Shown: piece after piece, positions 10,872 to 23,894 of the stretch
Layout: each line of letters begins with the position of its first letter
Position numbering within the stretch: the stretch's first letter is position 1
Source of the DNA: Pisolithus tinctorius
Lineage: Eukaryota; Basidiomycota; Agaricomycetes; Boletales; Pisolithaceae
Assembly: GCA_024663395.1 (NCBI GenBank)
Contig: JANFAH010000045.1
Span: 310,001-374,000 of the forward strand
Direction of reading: 5' to 3'
DNA length: 64,000 nucleotides
Translations under genes and position numbers: made by a program
The notes under the pieces: model-generated
The model's database searches: none
The model's input: the letters and a program-made list of their open reading frames with translations, nothing else
Told to the model about the DNA's origin: nothing

Positions 10872-12743
10872 ATGAACTCATTTCTTCCTGTATAATTTCC
10901 CATCCATACTTACAGAAGCTTTGTCATCTCACTACTACTAGGCAGAGACTGAGTCACTGTTTTTATAGTTTTTGTCAATAACCACTAGTGCTCTAGCTAG
11001 AGGCTTATACAGCACAGTGTGGTTGGTATGGAGTACAGAGCTGAGGCACAAAACTTGTTATTCATATGAATTTCAGGTTGCAGTGACTTTGTTAACAAGG
11101 TGGTTATACCCCCACACATGGTGGGCATCCTGGATGCCCACACTACAATATATGACATGGACAGTGGCATCTCAGACATGTAAGGCTGTGCATGACATTC
11201 TCTTTGTGCAGTGTCAGTTTTCTCATTCAAACTACCTTCCTTGACTCTATCTCAGATCAGAGAAGGGTAGTGTCAGACCTGGTCTTAACAGAGAGGTGGT
11301 TTGGTTGCTCATCATGTCCTGAAGTGCTAAATTGATCCTCATCTGGACTCAGCTTTCCCAGTATTGATTAGTTACAAACCATATGAAACATGGGTGAGGG
11401 AAACAATACTAGGATGACTACTAGCAGGTTTTTCATGGGTCTGATGGTACCGAGAGCATATTACACTGATGGTACTGTAGCAGCCACCAGTATTGGCTCA
11501 GATTTCCCAAGAGAATGCATGGTGAAGTTGGTGTCCTTTTGGATGGATAAATGAGATCTCAAGATGGTTAGGGTGGGAAAATATGAAGTGTGTGAACTTT
11601 TCATCTCAGACATAATGTTGCAATGCATATCTTTGTTTGTAGGGCAAAGAACAGAAACTCTCCCTTCATTTGACTGAGATTCCACTGGTGGGCTGAAAGT
11701 GAATAAACTGTTGCAATGGTGTCCCTGGTCTAAAATGGGCATGTCTCAACACACACAGTACTGAGTCACATGACTTTGGTACCATTTTGTAGCCAGGAAC
11801 CACTACCATGATCTTTCTCTTTCCCACCAAGTCTAAGCAAAATCCCCCATCTGGTGCTACATTGCACCTACTACAAACAAACAAATATTCTTCATTGGCT
11901 TGACAAAATTTCTGAAGGTCTGATTTCCTTCTCTCATACTGGTGATCTAAGAGAATGAAGTTTGGGAGTTCAGACTTCTCCTCTGATATTCTTATGACCT
12001 GAGAAAATCCAGTATCAAAAATTCTCAGATTTTTTCAGACCATCAGACCAAAATTCAGAATGTCAAAAGTAAAATCAGAACTTTAGAATTTAAGTTATCA
12101 AGGTCATCATATCATCAGGATGTCAGATGTGAAAACCAGAACTTCAGAAATTTTGTCAAGTTGCTGATGTTGCAACAGTTTTTGGAGTCACTGTACCAAG
12201 TTCACTGCAGACATGATCAGGGTGACTGGTCAGGAGTTCCTGAACCCACATATCCCCAGAGAATCCAGATGTGTGGTATGGTATCAGCTCTCTGTGAACA
12301 CTAGAGCCAATGAGTCCAGTCAACAAGGCCAGTGTTGGGAATACACATATGTACCATTAGACTACATATGGCAATAGCCTCTACCAGGTATGACTCTCAC
12401 TAGTTTAATCACATGTTGCTCCATGACATGGTATGGAGTTCTGTGAACCTGGAAGGCACTGGTCCTATTGTTCTACAGGACAATACTGGAGGTCACTTAG
12501 TTAGACAATTACTATATATGGTATTACTCTCTGGTTATGGTAATTCTTACCACTACATGTGTCACCTGGTCTTTGCATACTCTAACAGTTTATAAACCCT
12601 AGGGATACCATTGTAGGCCCTCAGTCTAGTCAACAGACAATCCACTTCTAATTACCACCATCAGAACACTGCTAGTGTCTTTATTGCTATGCTATTTTGA
12701 ACTGTACAGAGGTTTCTTTTCACCTTAGTGCTCTCCCTCACCC

Positions 12744-13427
12744 TGTTACGCTCTCGCTGCGTGTCTTCCCTTTTTCGCCGTTTCCCCCTAAATCACCAGG
12801 CCACGGGTGTCACGTGTCTCGTCGCATCGGTTGTCACGGTCGTGGTTGTCCTCGGTCTGTTGACACGAACAGCCTTCGGGTCACCGGCAGTTGTGGTATT
12901 TCCAATACCGACTGATGCTGCGGTTTCGTTGACCCCCTGACTCGTAGCTGCGCCTGCAGCTGATGGATGTACATTTCATTAATGTTTACTTCTTGATCCG
13001 CTCATCTTCTGACTCGCATGTGTTATTTATGTTTTGTTGATGCTGTTGCCCCTCACTGCAGGCTGCGCTCGCAGTCGGTTTGGCTGTGTCCGCAGCGTCG
13101 GATTTGTCTCTATTCCTTTGTTTACTTGTTTACGACTAACTGCGGATGTGTATATGGTACAGACTTAGACAGGGTATAAGTAGTAGACGTACCGTATCCT
13201 GTATCCTCAGTTTTTCGATTTCTTGCAATCTAGCTGTCATCTTTGAACTCGTCCTCCGTCCCTTCTCCATCGCGATCTCAAAAGAACTCGCCAGCAGAAG
13301 GAACCTCCGACCGGACTCATCAATAACAAGCTAGACCATAGGGGTTATGATAAGTTCGGCCCATAGATTTTCCTCGTGACATTCATGCCTAGTCCATTTG
13401 ACGAAGTCACTCGTCGCGAGCATAACA
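12744..13427. mobile_element. Solo LTR (684 bp) with CACCC target duplication
   Basis: It starts TGTTACGCTC and ends GAGCATAACA; the two ends are inverted repeats matching at nine of ten positions. CACCC stands directly before (12739-12743) and directly after (13428-13432). CpG content is normal inside and near zero just outside on both sides, so the CpG edges coincide with the element ends. No gag or pol is attached. Small frames inside (for example 13146-13334) are not called as genes. Confidence 0.8.
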
Positions 13428-13432
13428 CACCC

Positions 13433-14114
13433 TTTCCTCTCACAATGGCCAGGAGTGTCTGAAGAACAGTGAAGATTTGCTACAGTAAAGCTCTGTCCAT
13501 ATCTGGATGGTCAGGTGGCTCTGTTGGGTTCAATCCCTGACATACTGCTAGACCTTATGCCAAACTTGTGCACTACCCATCAAACAAGAACAATCCAACA
13601 AGTTTGTGAACTGCAACTAAACTGTGCTTTCCATGCAAGCTCTTAGGTTGTTCACTTTTCCTCAGTCACACCCCACCCTTTTTGATTCAGAAGCCTGAGC
13701 TTGTCTTCACTCAGCCACCCCCCAAAAGGAATGATCCCTAATTCTCAGATGAATGAGAAAGGGATGTGAAGGCCAAGTTGTCAGGTGCCAACAGGTCAAT
13801 CTCACTTGTGCACCAACCTTGTTCTGTGAGTTCTGTCTGAACCATATCAGACAACTGGTCCAATCCCTCACAGTCCCGACATAAGCAGTCCCCACTTTTC
13901 AAGATCCTGCTGTGGCCCCATCCATTCTCGTCGGTCACTGTAAATTCAGGCATATACATGCATAAAAGCAGGAGTAGAACAACACAGGCAGTGATACCTC
14001 GAGAGTGCAGGACATGACATTTGATGTACATACACTCGAATATCTAGCATTAAACGAGATAGTAATTTCCAGAAAACAAGTACGACGACAAAATGTAATA
14101 ATTCCTTTGTCAGG
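13433..14114. other. Gap between solo LTR and UBP3 gene
   Basis: CpG-poor up to about 13870, then normal. It probably holds the 3' UTR of the minus-strand deubiquitinase gene nearest 14115. No gene or RNA gene is seen. Confidence 0.4.
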
Positions 14115-17100
14115 TTACGTCCGTGCTCCTCCCCCACCCCCACCGACTCTCCGATAAAACAACAAGTATGCACACCGATCGTCCCGGGCGTGCGTCCCAA
14201 ATACATCTTCAGGGGACACGTCTGAAACAAGTTCATCATCTATCCTGATCCAGCCTTCGTGAGGCTTGGTAGGGTTCATGACAATGTTGGGATGTAGAAC
14301 ATCAAGGGTGTAGTGCCCCCCCGACGCGGATGTACCGTGGTGGTAGAGGACTGCGGGTATGATGCCGTTGGTTGGATAACTCGGCACCTGTGCAGGAGAA
14401 AAACTTACCTCCGAAAAGCTTGTACCGTGTTGTTTGAATCTTTCGTGCGGGCGCCATAATATCTGCACCATCCCGTCAATGGAAAAAATATCACATGAGA
14501 CAAACGATGTCAGAGCGAAACACGACCCAAAAAAAATGTACGTACCACTGCCAACCTCAAGCTCTGCGTCAAACATCACCTGCTTCCCCACTTTCGCAGT
14601 ACAACCCGCATTCGCATCGTACAAGAATCGTTTCAGATGAAGGACCAGAATTGGGGGTAACGTCTCGATTTGAACGATTTGCTTCGCATCGAGGACAGCA
14701 CCCGGCTTTGTGACAGATGTCACTTGCACAGGTTGTGGCGTTGAAATGCAGGAGAGGGCATCTTTGAGGGTGTGGACTTGGTCACGCTGCTCGAGGTGTT
14801 CCGGTGGAATCACGAGGACATGAGTTGGTGACTAGAACTAGGATTGGGTTGTAGAGACGCACCTGAATATCCAGTCGTAAGGATCTCCAATCCTCGAAAA
14901 TGATCGAATCTTTTTGGTGCGGTACACGCAATGTCGAACGAAACTTTCCACCGAATATCCTCGTAATCGGCGACTCTGTCGTGTTCACCTGGGTTGCAGG
15001 CGAAAGCGTTGTTGTCAATCTCCATGATCAGAGGGGAGAGGAACGCACCATCCTTGTAACCGCCGTTCGATTTTTCTTTCCAACCTCAAGCCACGGTCCA
15101 TCCTCTGTTGCACTGCCATTTTGTTGTCTCTCCGAATTTCCCGGATCATTCGCATTCTTGGACTGTAAAGACGCCGTGATAGATAAAAGCTCTTCCTCCA
15201 GCGTGTCTAAATAGAATCCTAGAAACTCTTCTGCGTCTTCTTGATGTCCGCCCTACACCAACGCCAAAAAGAAGACATAGCAACGCGTGTCCTAAAATAA
15301 GAGTATCAGCACTCACCCGCATATGATCAAACCGCTTCTTCTCTTTCAGCGCATCATAAACATACGCAGGAATAAATGATTCCATCACGCCATCTTCCTC
15401 CTCCCCATAAGCTGTCCTATCGACAGCCTTACCTTTACCTTCCGGCGCCGTCGCTTTCTTCTGCTTCGGAATAAACTCCCTAATGAACCGAACTGTGGCG
15501 TCCACTAACGGAGTCCGACTCTGCTCCCCACCCGTAACCGTATCCGGTGACTTGTCCATCACCTTGCCCAATTCGTGGAACAACCTCCAAAAGGGCGGAC
15601 AGTACACCAACACCTGCAGCACAGCATTTGCAAAACACATGTTCCCAGTATTCACGAGTCCTCGTGGATAAATCTTCATCAATGGTGAGTTCGAAGGACC
15701 AGACATCAACAGGGACAATAGCTCTGGTTTCTTATTGAGCGAGATGGAAGATGTGTTGGATGTCATTGAAGGAGTAGACGCGGGGATAGAAATCCCAACA
15801 ACGGAAGATCTTGGTAGTGCGTTCGGCTTGGACGGCGTAGAATTGTCTCGACGGAGGAGAGATGCAAAGCTCGGACGCGGGCCGGTAGGAGGTTTTGAGG
15901 TCTGCGATGGAGTAGAAGGAGTAGACGAGGGAGCTGGAAGAGTTGGTTCGGGGATAGCATCAAGGACTGGATCGGAAGACAATGGTGCTGAGTCGACTTG
16001 CGGAGTGGCTACATGCACGGACACAGAGTCCTGCCCCATCTTGGTCGGGGGCGAAGTTATCGCAAGTGAGATGGATGTGTTCGTGGAAATAGGTGACGTG
16101 GGAACGGACGTGTTGACCGCAGAGGATGCCGTGGTTGTGGTCTCTGTGGCAGAGGCTGATGATATATCAACGGTTTCAGTTTTAGCGGTCTCCGTAATGG
16201 AAATAGATGACATATCAACGGGTTCAGGTTTAGCGGCCTCTGGAACGGAGGTTGATGACATATCAACATCTTCGGGTTGGGGCTCCACGGATGGTTGTTG
16301 AAGTACTTCTCCTTCTCGAGGGAGTACCGGGAAAGGAGGAGAGGGGAGGTCTAGAGCTTTTCGTCTGATATGATCTGGAGGTCGCGCCCGTGGAGAAATA
16401 ATGATGCCAGGGGCGCCCGACGGGTCAGTAGGCCGTCTTGACCAGATGACATACTCGGCCTCTTTAACGGGCACGAGGGGGGACAATGTAGCGGGTGAAG
16501 AAGCATGGGTGGATGACGGCAATACTGGGGAGGCAATAGCGCCTTGTGGCACAGCCGGGGACGGCGGTGAGGATACGGAGGGTGGTTGAGACGCTTCCAA
16601 CTGGATATCTGATTTTTCAGGTGTTTCCTGTTTGGTGATGGTATCAGCAGGTTGGTCTGCATCAGGTTTTGGAGTCTCATCGTTGGGTGAGGGGAGTGCA
16701 GAGTCACCCTGCGGAGACGGCTGGTTGAATGCTGAGGAGAGCTGGGTGAGCATTGAGAGTTGTTTCGGTAGGGGAGAGAGAGGCTGCTGAGGTTGCCACG
16801 CAGGAGGGTAAGTGGCTGAAGGATGAGTGGCATAAGTGGGTGAATAGGGAACAGACTGTGCATTTGAATGGGGGTACTTGTTGTGTGGATGCGAGTGAGG
16901 TGACGGGTAATGAGGAGTATGGGAAGGATACGGATAATGGTGGTGAGGGGATGGACGATGATGGTAGTTCTGGTAATTTTGTCCGCCTCTCGGCGGAAGA
17001 TATCCGCGGCCACGGGCCGAAGAGGAAGCATGCATCGGCTGACCGTGCCCGTTCACTGGAGGCATTGGGTATTGGTACTGGTACGGAGCGTGACCCGGCG

Positions 17101-17212
17101 GAGGTGCTGGACTATGAGTACCATAAGCATATGGAGGTGGATGGTGCTGGTGATAATTTGACGGGCCAGGGTGGTGATACGGTGGTTGCGGTGTCGCCAT
17201 TTGTGAGAGCAC
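14115..17212 (-). CDS. UBP3: Ubiquitin carboxyl-terminal hydrolase, USP10/Ubp3 family
   Basis: A cysteine protease that removes ubiquitin from proteins; in yeast Ubp3 works with Bre5 in secretion and selective autophagy of ribosomes. Exons by splice motif: 15317-17212, 15049-15252, 14863-14988, 14546-14786, 14409-14462 and 14115-14350. They total 2757 nt, or 918 residues, and stay in frame. The first about 500 residues are disordered and rich in Pro, Ser and Thr. The catalytic Cys box (GLVNTGNMCFANAVLQVL, Cys about residue 526) is in exon 1. GHQEDAEEFLGFYLDTL follows, then PITRIFGGKF, LHLKRFLYD, the His box YHHGTSASGGHYTLDV, and GWIRIDDELV near the end. All catalytic motifs are present. A start at 17200 (MATPQPP) is as likely as 17212. 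The gene is divergent from the coiled-coil gene at 17697. Confidence 0.92.
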
Positions 17213-17696
17213 TGTGCTAGGAATACGAGACCGAATTGGCTAAAAGAGTTGGGAACGCCGAAGACGAGTGCGGAACCACACGCTTACCGATCGAAAGGAC
17301 TGGCTCAAGGAACGTGACCAAGCGATGAGCTCGTTAATCAGTGTTCTGTCGATAGGCTTGTCAGTCAAAAAAAAAAAAGGAACTGAAACAAGAAGACGAG
17401 AACTCGGGTGACTGTACTGACCACCAAAGACAGATTAAGATGATTAGATGGGCAGTAACTCTGTGGGTTCTGGGGGGGAACAAAGGCAGTGGTCAGTCAG
17501 TTCGGTCGGTCAGTTGTCTGCAGGCGGTCATTTGCAATGCAAAAGCAAAAGCAAGTCTCGGTAACAGTGTGTGTGTCGGTGTTTGGCCGCTTTCCAGAAA
17601 CGATATCAACCCTAACCCTGAGCTCGGTCCGGCCAGTCCACGAGGACGAAGGCCAGCCTCTGCTCTGGTGTACGTACGTAGTATTAGTACCCACTC
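17213..17696. promoter_or_regulatory. Shared divergent promoter region
   Basis: 484 bp between the UBP3 start (minus) and the coiled-coil gene start (plus). It contains an A12 tract near 17369-17380. Both genes point outward, so this interval must hold both promoters. No TATA box is obvious. Confidence 0.5.
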
Positions 17697-20600
17697 ATGA
17701 GCGAGGAGCACCCCCTCGTGTTGGAACTAACCAGTCTCCGTCAGACAGCAGCTCGGTTCCAGGTACGTGCTACCCACAGCTCTTCTCAGATTGCGTCAAC
17801 TCACTCACCGCACGTCCCTCCCAGCACGAGGCCCATGCCGCTGCTATCCGATTACAACGACAAACACTTGAAACCACCCACGCTCGAGAATATGCCTCCG
17901 CCCTCGAGCAAGAGAACGAAAAATTACGACAGGAAGCTGCGTTTCTCCGCGCTGATTCACAACAGGTGACATCCCATCCCGCGGAGAGACATGTCCAAGA
18001 GCTCACGCTCGCTCTCCGACGCGTCTCGGAGAAAATGGATTTGATGGACAACACGCTCGTAGAACGGACAACTGAACTTACGCATGCACGTAGTGATCTA
18101 ACGAAAGCGAGACTAGTGGCTGAAGCAGCACACGAGCTCGCGTCTCGTATGCACGCCCAACAAGAAGAGGGAAAGGCTCGAGAGAGGACACTAGAGATGA
18201 AAGCACGTGCATCAGAGGAGGAGCGTAAAATGGTCGACCTTGTCGTGCAGGAATACGCTGACCTCGTTCGTTCCCTCGAGGGTAGGAGGCACGCCAACCA
18301 GTCCCATCTCAACGGAACACCGTCCACAGACGGCCTTCACGACAAGAAAGTTGCCTTACAGCAACTTATGGCAGAGTTTACCCAGGAGACTGATACCCTG
18401 CAAAACACAATCACGGAATTACGCAAACATACCTGTTTCCTGGAGACAGAACTCGATGCCGAGCGCCAGACTACAATGCACAACCGCCACCTCCTTGCAC
18501 AAGCACAAGTGGAACTCGACAAACTCAAGCTCGACGACCAGACTGCAGCTAAAATGGTCACTCGTTACATGTCCGTCTATTACTCTGCAGATCTTGCTCA
18601 ACGATACCGCTCACTTCTTTCCCTAGGAAATTCTCTCAATCATCTACAAATGCTCTCCAAAGCCAAATCACTGTCCTCAAATCTCGTCACGCTGCCACAA
18701 TCTCCACCCTTGAATTCCAACTTTCTCAAGCCGAGTTGTTGCTTACATCCGAACGAAGACATCGGACACGTCTTCAAGATGCTCTTGACGAACTTTGCGA
18801 AGATTTTGCGCGTGAATCGTATGGTCGACGGCGCGAAATTGCACTGAGATTAGCAATGATGGCGAGGGAAGAAACCTTCGCTGAGTCGCTCAGACGCTGG
18901 GTTAGACGAGCGAGAGAATCGTACGAATGGTACTTTCACCGCCCCCACCTGCAAAATTCCGAACCAGATACTCTCAATGTAAACCCACAGGCAGTTGCGC
19001 ACGACACTGATATTCAGCAAGCTTTCCACCGCACAGTCAGCGACGCGGAATCCGTCTTATCTTCTCTAGACGACCAACTAGAGTTCTCGGATGGCAGCGC
19101 CTTATCTGGGGCACTGGCACGTATCATAACAGCAAAAGAAGCGGTAGAGGCTCTCAGAGGCGAACTTCAAGACGAAGTGAACAGAAGAATCGAAGCCTTG
19201 CGAAGGCTCGGTTCTGGTACAGGAGAGGAAGAGATTAGTAATCATTCATGGGTCAAACTATCGAATACTCCGCCACTGGGTGACAACGAGGTGCGCGAAG
19301 CAGGGGTCGAGGGGGAAGGCTTTTCGTTACAGGATAGCCCAGTACCTGTAGTACGCACCTCGAAGGAGATTGCGAACGATGATCCGTTCAAGGTGGCATG
19401 TAAGCCAGTTTTGTCGCGCTTTAGCCGTGAATGTTTACCGTGGTACAGCGGACCATACCCCTCTAAGTATACCCGATGCTCTCAAGCTGGCGGAATCTAT
19501 CGCACAGGATGACCAATGTCTGGTGTCCTCATCTTTGTTCGCCGCAGATCAGCTGCCCTCTCCGAAGCAGGCGAAATCACCAACCGTATCTGTGCTCGAG
19601 CTCCAGCCCGTGTCGCGTACCTCCCCCGCCAACGGCCGCAATGTCTTCCGTACAACGCCCCTATCAAGGGAATGCGTAGACGTCCCTTTGACGCCTACAT
19701 CGGCTTCAAACAAACCGACTGAAGACCCTCTAACTGCCAGTTCTCAACATGAGGACCCCACACCACTGGCGAACCCTCTCCAAGTACCCCAAACTCTCGA
19801 ATCCCCAATCGACACATACCCGCCTCCGTCAGACACTATCACCTCCCTCCTTCGCTCCTTAGACGAAGCGAAACATAGATATGATACCCTCCAGCACGCC
19901 TTTCGTGACTGTTCTTTGGCTCTCAAAGATCTCAAACGCACACTCACCTCCTCTTCACCTTCCTCCTCTTCGCCATTCCGACAAACCCATGAACGTCTAC
20001 TAACCGCACTCGCCCGCATAGACGACTACACGGAAGACGCACGTGTCGAATTAGAAATCCAAATCGCTGATGAACAGCTTATTGCAAAAGGTTTCGAGAC
20101 GGTATTATCCATCTCAGGCGCATTGACGGACCTCGACGAACGTGGTGAGATGGAGACGAATGCAAGGAGGTTCGTGGATGGGACGGACGATGCGGTTCGG
20201 AAAGCAGTGGAGAGGTTCGGAAGGAAGTTGGAGGACGTACAACATGACATCGCGATTCTTAAACGTGCCGTGCACGACGTTCCACCTTTTACAGATACCC
20301 ACGAATCTACACATGGAGCTGAAGATAATGCGAAAGGGGGATGGGGTTCTTGGACCGCTAGTTTACTAGGTGCATCTCCAAGTCCGTCCAGTTCAAACCA
20401 GCACGCTCCGACGTTTGGATCTGTCATGACCTCCCCTCGTCTACGACATACCAGTTCGTTAAAACAGCTGCGCGAGACGCTATCAGAGACGAAAGATTTT
20501 CTTTTGCCGGGTTTGGACTTCAGAATCCCGATGCCACGTCCAAACCATCCTATGCCTATGGCTACCCATATGCCGAATTATGACGGACTCGGTTTAGGCG

Positions 20601-20956
20601 GTCCCCCACCTTCGGGCATTGTGCGTCCTCGTACGATGTCGTCGATATTTGGGCTCGGACTCGGTGCGAGGTCGTCGTCGGCCTCGGTCACTACGAGCGT
20701 CGGCGTCAGGATAAGTGGGATAGGGGTGTCGCCCCCTGCGTCCAACAGTAAGCGAACTACTCCAACGATGACTCGCTTTGCGTCGCAGTCCCCACTTTCT
20801 GCTCGCACAGCGTCTGCAGTGACGCAAACAGGTCCGATGTTGAATCTGAGAGATGTAAGGGGGGACAGAGGAAGAGATAGAGATCTCGGAAGTGAGGGTG
20901 AGGGAGGGTCCCCTGAGGCAGGTGACGTACTGAATGACCAGAACGACGTAGAGTGA
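17697..20956 (+). CDS. Long coiled-coil protein, family not recognised
   Basis: Exons 17697-17762, 17825-18570, 18627-19399 and 19449-20956 join to 3093 nt, or 1030 residues, without a stop. I chose the ATG at 17697 because the first exon (MSEEHPLVLELTSLRQ) ends at a clean donor in phase with exon 2. Residues about 23-400 are strongly helical and charged (repeated E/K/R/L heptad-like segments such as ALEQENEKLRQEAAFLRAD), as are stretches in the later half, for example SLLRSLDEAKHRYDTL. The C-terminus is Ser/Gly/Pro-rich, low-complexity and basic. There is no membrane segment or catalytic motif. Such architecture fits a cytoskeletal, nuclear-envelope or spindle-pole scaffold, but that is a guess. 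Only 215 bp separate it from the HEL2 start. Confidence 0.85.
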
Positions 20957-21171
20957 GATTCTGTAGGGCATCTTGTCTGGACATCCTAGTCCCTTACTAG
21001 TCACTGTTAGCTACTACACCTGTTAGACAGCATACCGGATATTGCGAACACATGTGAGTCACGTGCGGGCGGTACGGTGACCGCAATGATGATATGAAAA
21101 CGCACATTCAACGTTGTCCAGCACCACAACATTCATCAATCCGCCAACCCCTTTACCAAGTGAACTCAAGG

Positions 21172-23688
21172 ATGTCCCCTCCAACCGTTGCTCACACCCA
21201 AACCCAGCAGCCTGGAAAGCGAAGCAACCGGGGACGTGGTGGGCGGAGGGGGTCCAAGGCTTCGCAGAGCCGACAAGATAAACCCGTAGCGACTCCCAAT
21301 ACTACTGTGGACGAGAGTACGCCATCAAATTCCGCAGAAGTTACCAAGGACACGCGCGAAGCTAGTCAGACAGAGGTGTCCGACACAGCCGTCTGTTTTA
21401 TCTGTGCAGAGCCTGTCAAGTACTACTCCGTCTCCGCATGCAACCATCGTACATGTCATGTTTGTGCGCTACGACTTAGAGCGCTTTACAAGAGACTCGA
21501 CTGTACATTTTGCAAGGTCTGAAATGCAAGCTTATGTTGTGTCCGTCGAGCTGAGTGTCGAACATTTACAATAGGAGCAACAAGTCACGGTCATATTCAC
21601 CTCTTCTCCGCACGCATTGTTTTCCTCGTATACACCCAATGATATCCCGCATAAAGATTCCAAACTCTCTATACACTTCGAGACCGTGGATATGATGGAA
21701 GAAACATTGGTTCTCCTTCGCTACAATTGTCCGGACCGCGATTGCGATTACACTGGGACTGGTTGGGGAGATCTAAAAATCCACGTACGTGCAACGCACG
21801 ATAAAATGTTATGGTGAGCATGTCACGACGTTACTGCCGTCTGACTGTCTCATGCGAATGCACCAGTGACTTATGCTTGCGCTTCAAGAAAGTTTTTGCC
21901 CACGAGCATACCCTGTATCCACCGAACATTCTGCCTTTCCACCTCCCCTCGAAGTTGCACAGATCTCATAAACAACAACAACCAAAGGAGCCTGTAGAGG
22001 GTGGAATTCACCCTTTATGCGAGTTTTGTCGAGAGTGCTTCTTCAGCGATGACGAACTGTACGTCCACATGCGTGAGCGACACGAAGAGTGTTTCATATG
22101 CAAACGCAATGAGATCCGAGATCAGTAGTGAGTGTCAATTCTCCTCACTTTATCATCCCTGACAGCCTCCTGTTTCGCGCAGTTTTCACAACTACGAATG
22201 CCTAGTGCGTGAATACGGCTCCGTCCGTTGAGATAAGGTCTTCACTGCAGAGTTTAGGAGCAACACTTTACCCAAGCGCATTTTGCATGTCCAAGTCCGA
22301 TGTGCCAAGCGCAGAAGTTTGTCGTCTTCGGCTCCGCACTGGATCTGAAGGCCCATCAAGTCGAAGTGCACGACGCTGAGATGAGTTCTCGTGACAGAAG
22401 AGATATTCGGCGGGTGCAAGCAGAGTTCGCATTTGAGGACATCAGAGGCGAAAGAGGGAACCGTGCCACTCGAGAACGCGATCGGGAGCCTCCACCTGAG
22501 TCGAACCAATCATCCCCGCGTGCATTAGGTGGTCGTCGAGGGGCTTTTGGTGGGCGTCTTACTGGTGGCAGTGCAGCTGAGTCGACTGGCGGAGTACCGA
22601 TCCTATTGAACGCACCCGGTCCATTTGTGCCAGGACCGTCGACTGCACCTGAGGATGCTGCTTCCGAAGTGTCTGAGTAAGTCTCTTACAATTACATCTA
22701 TGGATCCTTCACATCTCCCCCAGACGGTACGCTTCATTCCTGTCGCGAGTCCAAGCTGTCGCGCCGAATCCTGCAGGTGCAATCCCTGCTCTGAAGGCTG
22801 CGATACGTGGCTACCGCGTAAACGAATCGAGCGCCCGAGATCTCATATCTACCGTTTGGAACATACTCGGTAATGATTTGGACGGCACGGCAAGCATTGT
22901 CAATGGGATCGTCGATTTGTTAGACGAAGAAAGTAAAAAATCTGATTTGTTAGCGTCATGGAATGGCTTTAAAATCGAGGTGAGGCTTGTCTACTTGACA
23001 TGCAAGTCATGATCTCAAACGAAGCCAGCAACGCCAACATTTCCCTGAATTGGTGCCCACCTCTGTGGGCACCGCTTACGCAGGCGTTGCCAGCGGAAGA
23101 GTCATCAGCGCCAAAAAGGCTACGTCGCGCTCCTCCCGACAGACTTCTCGACAGGTCTGGGACCGTGTAGCGCAGGCAGCTAGTTCTTCAACTCCCCGCA
23201 TGAATTCACCCCTTCCGTCCAGAGCAGTGGCTGAACGATTTCCGGCGTTACCTCGTCCGTCTGCGGCTTCTGTAGCTCCGCAGCCCCAACCGCAGAGAAC
23301 GTCTACCTCTGCGTCGGTGGCGACCTACCACTCCCCACCCGTATTGCCATCTACAACACCGGGGGCATCTGCCGGACGTCGGAAACCACCTCCATCATTT
23401 TCACTCGGTGCATTTCCAGAGCTTCCGTCATCCACAAATACACGCCCCAGACCTCCGTTAGCCGGGAATCCTTCGCTGAGGAATATTATTGGCGACCCGT
23501 TGCCATCCGGTTCAGCATGGGGAGCAGCCGCGCCCGATTCGACACCAAATAATAATGGTAACAGCGTCACAGAGATTACCCCAAGGTCAACGTTTGGACT
23601 TGGCAAAGAAGGCGAAGGGGGAAAGGGCAAGAAGGGGAAAGGGAAACAGCGGCAAACGCTTTTCACTTTTGGTTCATTCCCGACTTGA
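21172..23688 (+). CDS. HEL2: RING/C2H2 E3 ubiquitin ligase, HEL2/ZNF598 family
   Basis: An E3 ligase that marks collided ribosomes by ubiquitinating small-subunit proteins, starting ribosome quality control in the cytosol. Seven exons by splice motif: 21172-21516, 21575-21813, 21867-22127, 22183-22204, 22258-22676, 22724-22979 and 23029-23688. They join to 2202 nt, 733 residues. The RING lies at residues about 75-115 (CFICAEP ... CNHRTCHVCALR ... CTFCK). Next come the zinc-finger segments CPDRDCDYTG, CEFCRECFFSDDELYVHM and the CPSPMC region, then the family's helical segment (about 22724-22979). The tail is basic and Pro/Ser-rich and ends KGKGKQRQTLFTFGSFPT, typical of the family. An ATG at 21094 is also in frame but gives a poorer N-terminus. 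One 22-nt exon (22183-22204) is unusually small. Confidence 0.9.
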
Positions 23689-23894
23689 CACAGCTTAGAC
23701 GCGGAGGGATGAAGTGTAAAAGTGCTATACAATCGTATCATAGGCAGCCCCTACCTAGTCTTAGCATGCTCAATCTGATGTCGACCTACCTCAGAGAGAG
23801 CACTCAGGGGCAAGTAAGAGCACATTCTCCTGATACTCCCACTTAAATAATCTGATTGGACAATATGCTTATTTTGATGGGTGAGATACCTCAA

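Larger units (their letters stand above)
1..12738. other. CpG-depleted, repeat-rich block
   Basis: CG dinucleotides are almost absent here (one isolated case near 3133), apart from the inserted segment 5146-6047, while TG and CA are abundant. Conceptual peptides in the block are interrupted by TAG/TGA codons of the kind C-to-T change produces. In basidiomycetes, methylated transposon-derived DNA loses CpG this way; that cause is inference, the depletion is seen. The stretches 1-590, 7020-7440 and 10880-12738 hold no gene or named repeat I can support. Confidence 0.75.

Noticed and set aside
16351..17220. Frames antisense or out of frame to the UBP3 N-terminal exon
   Set aside because: The Pro/Ser-rich coding sequence leaves other frames open; the deubiquitinase frame has the family motifs and correct splicing.
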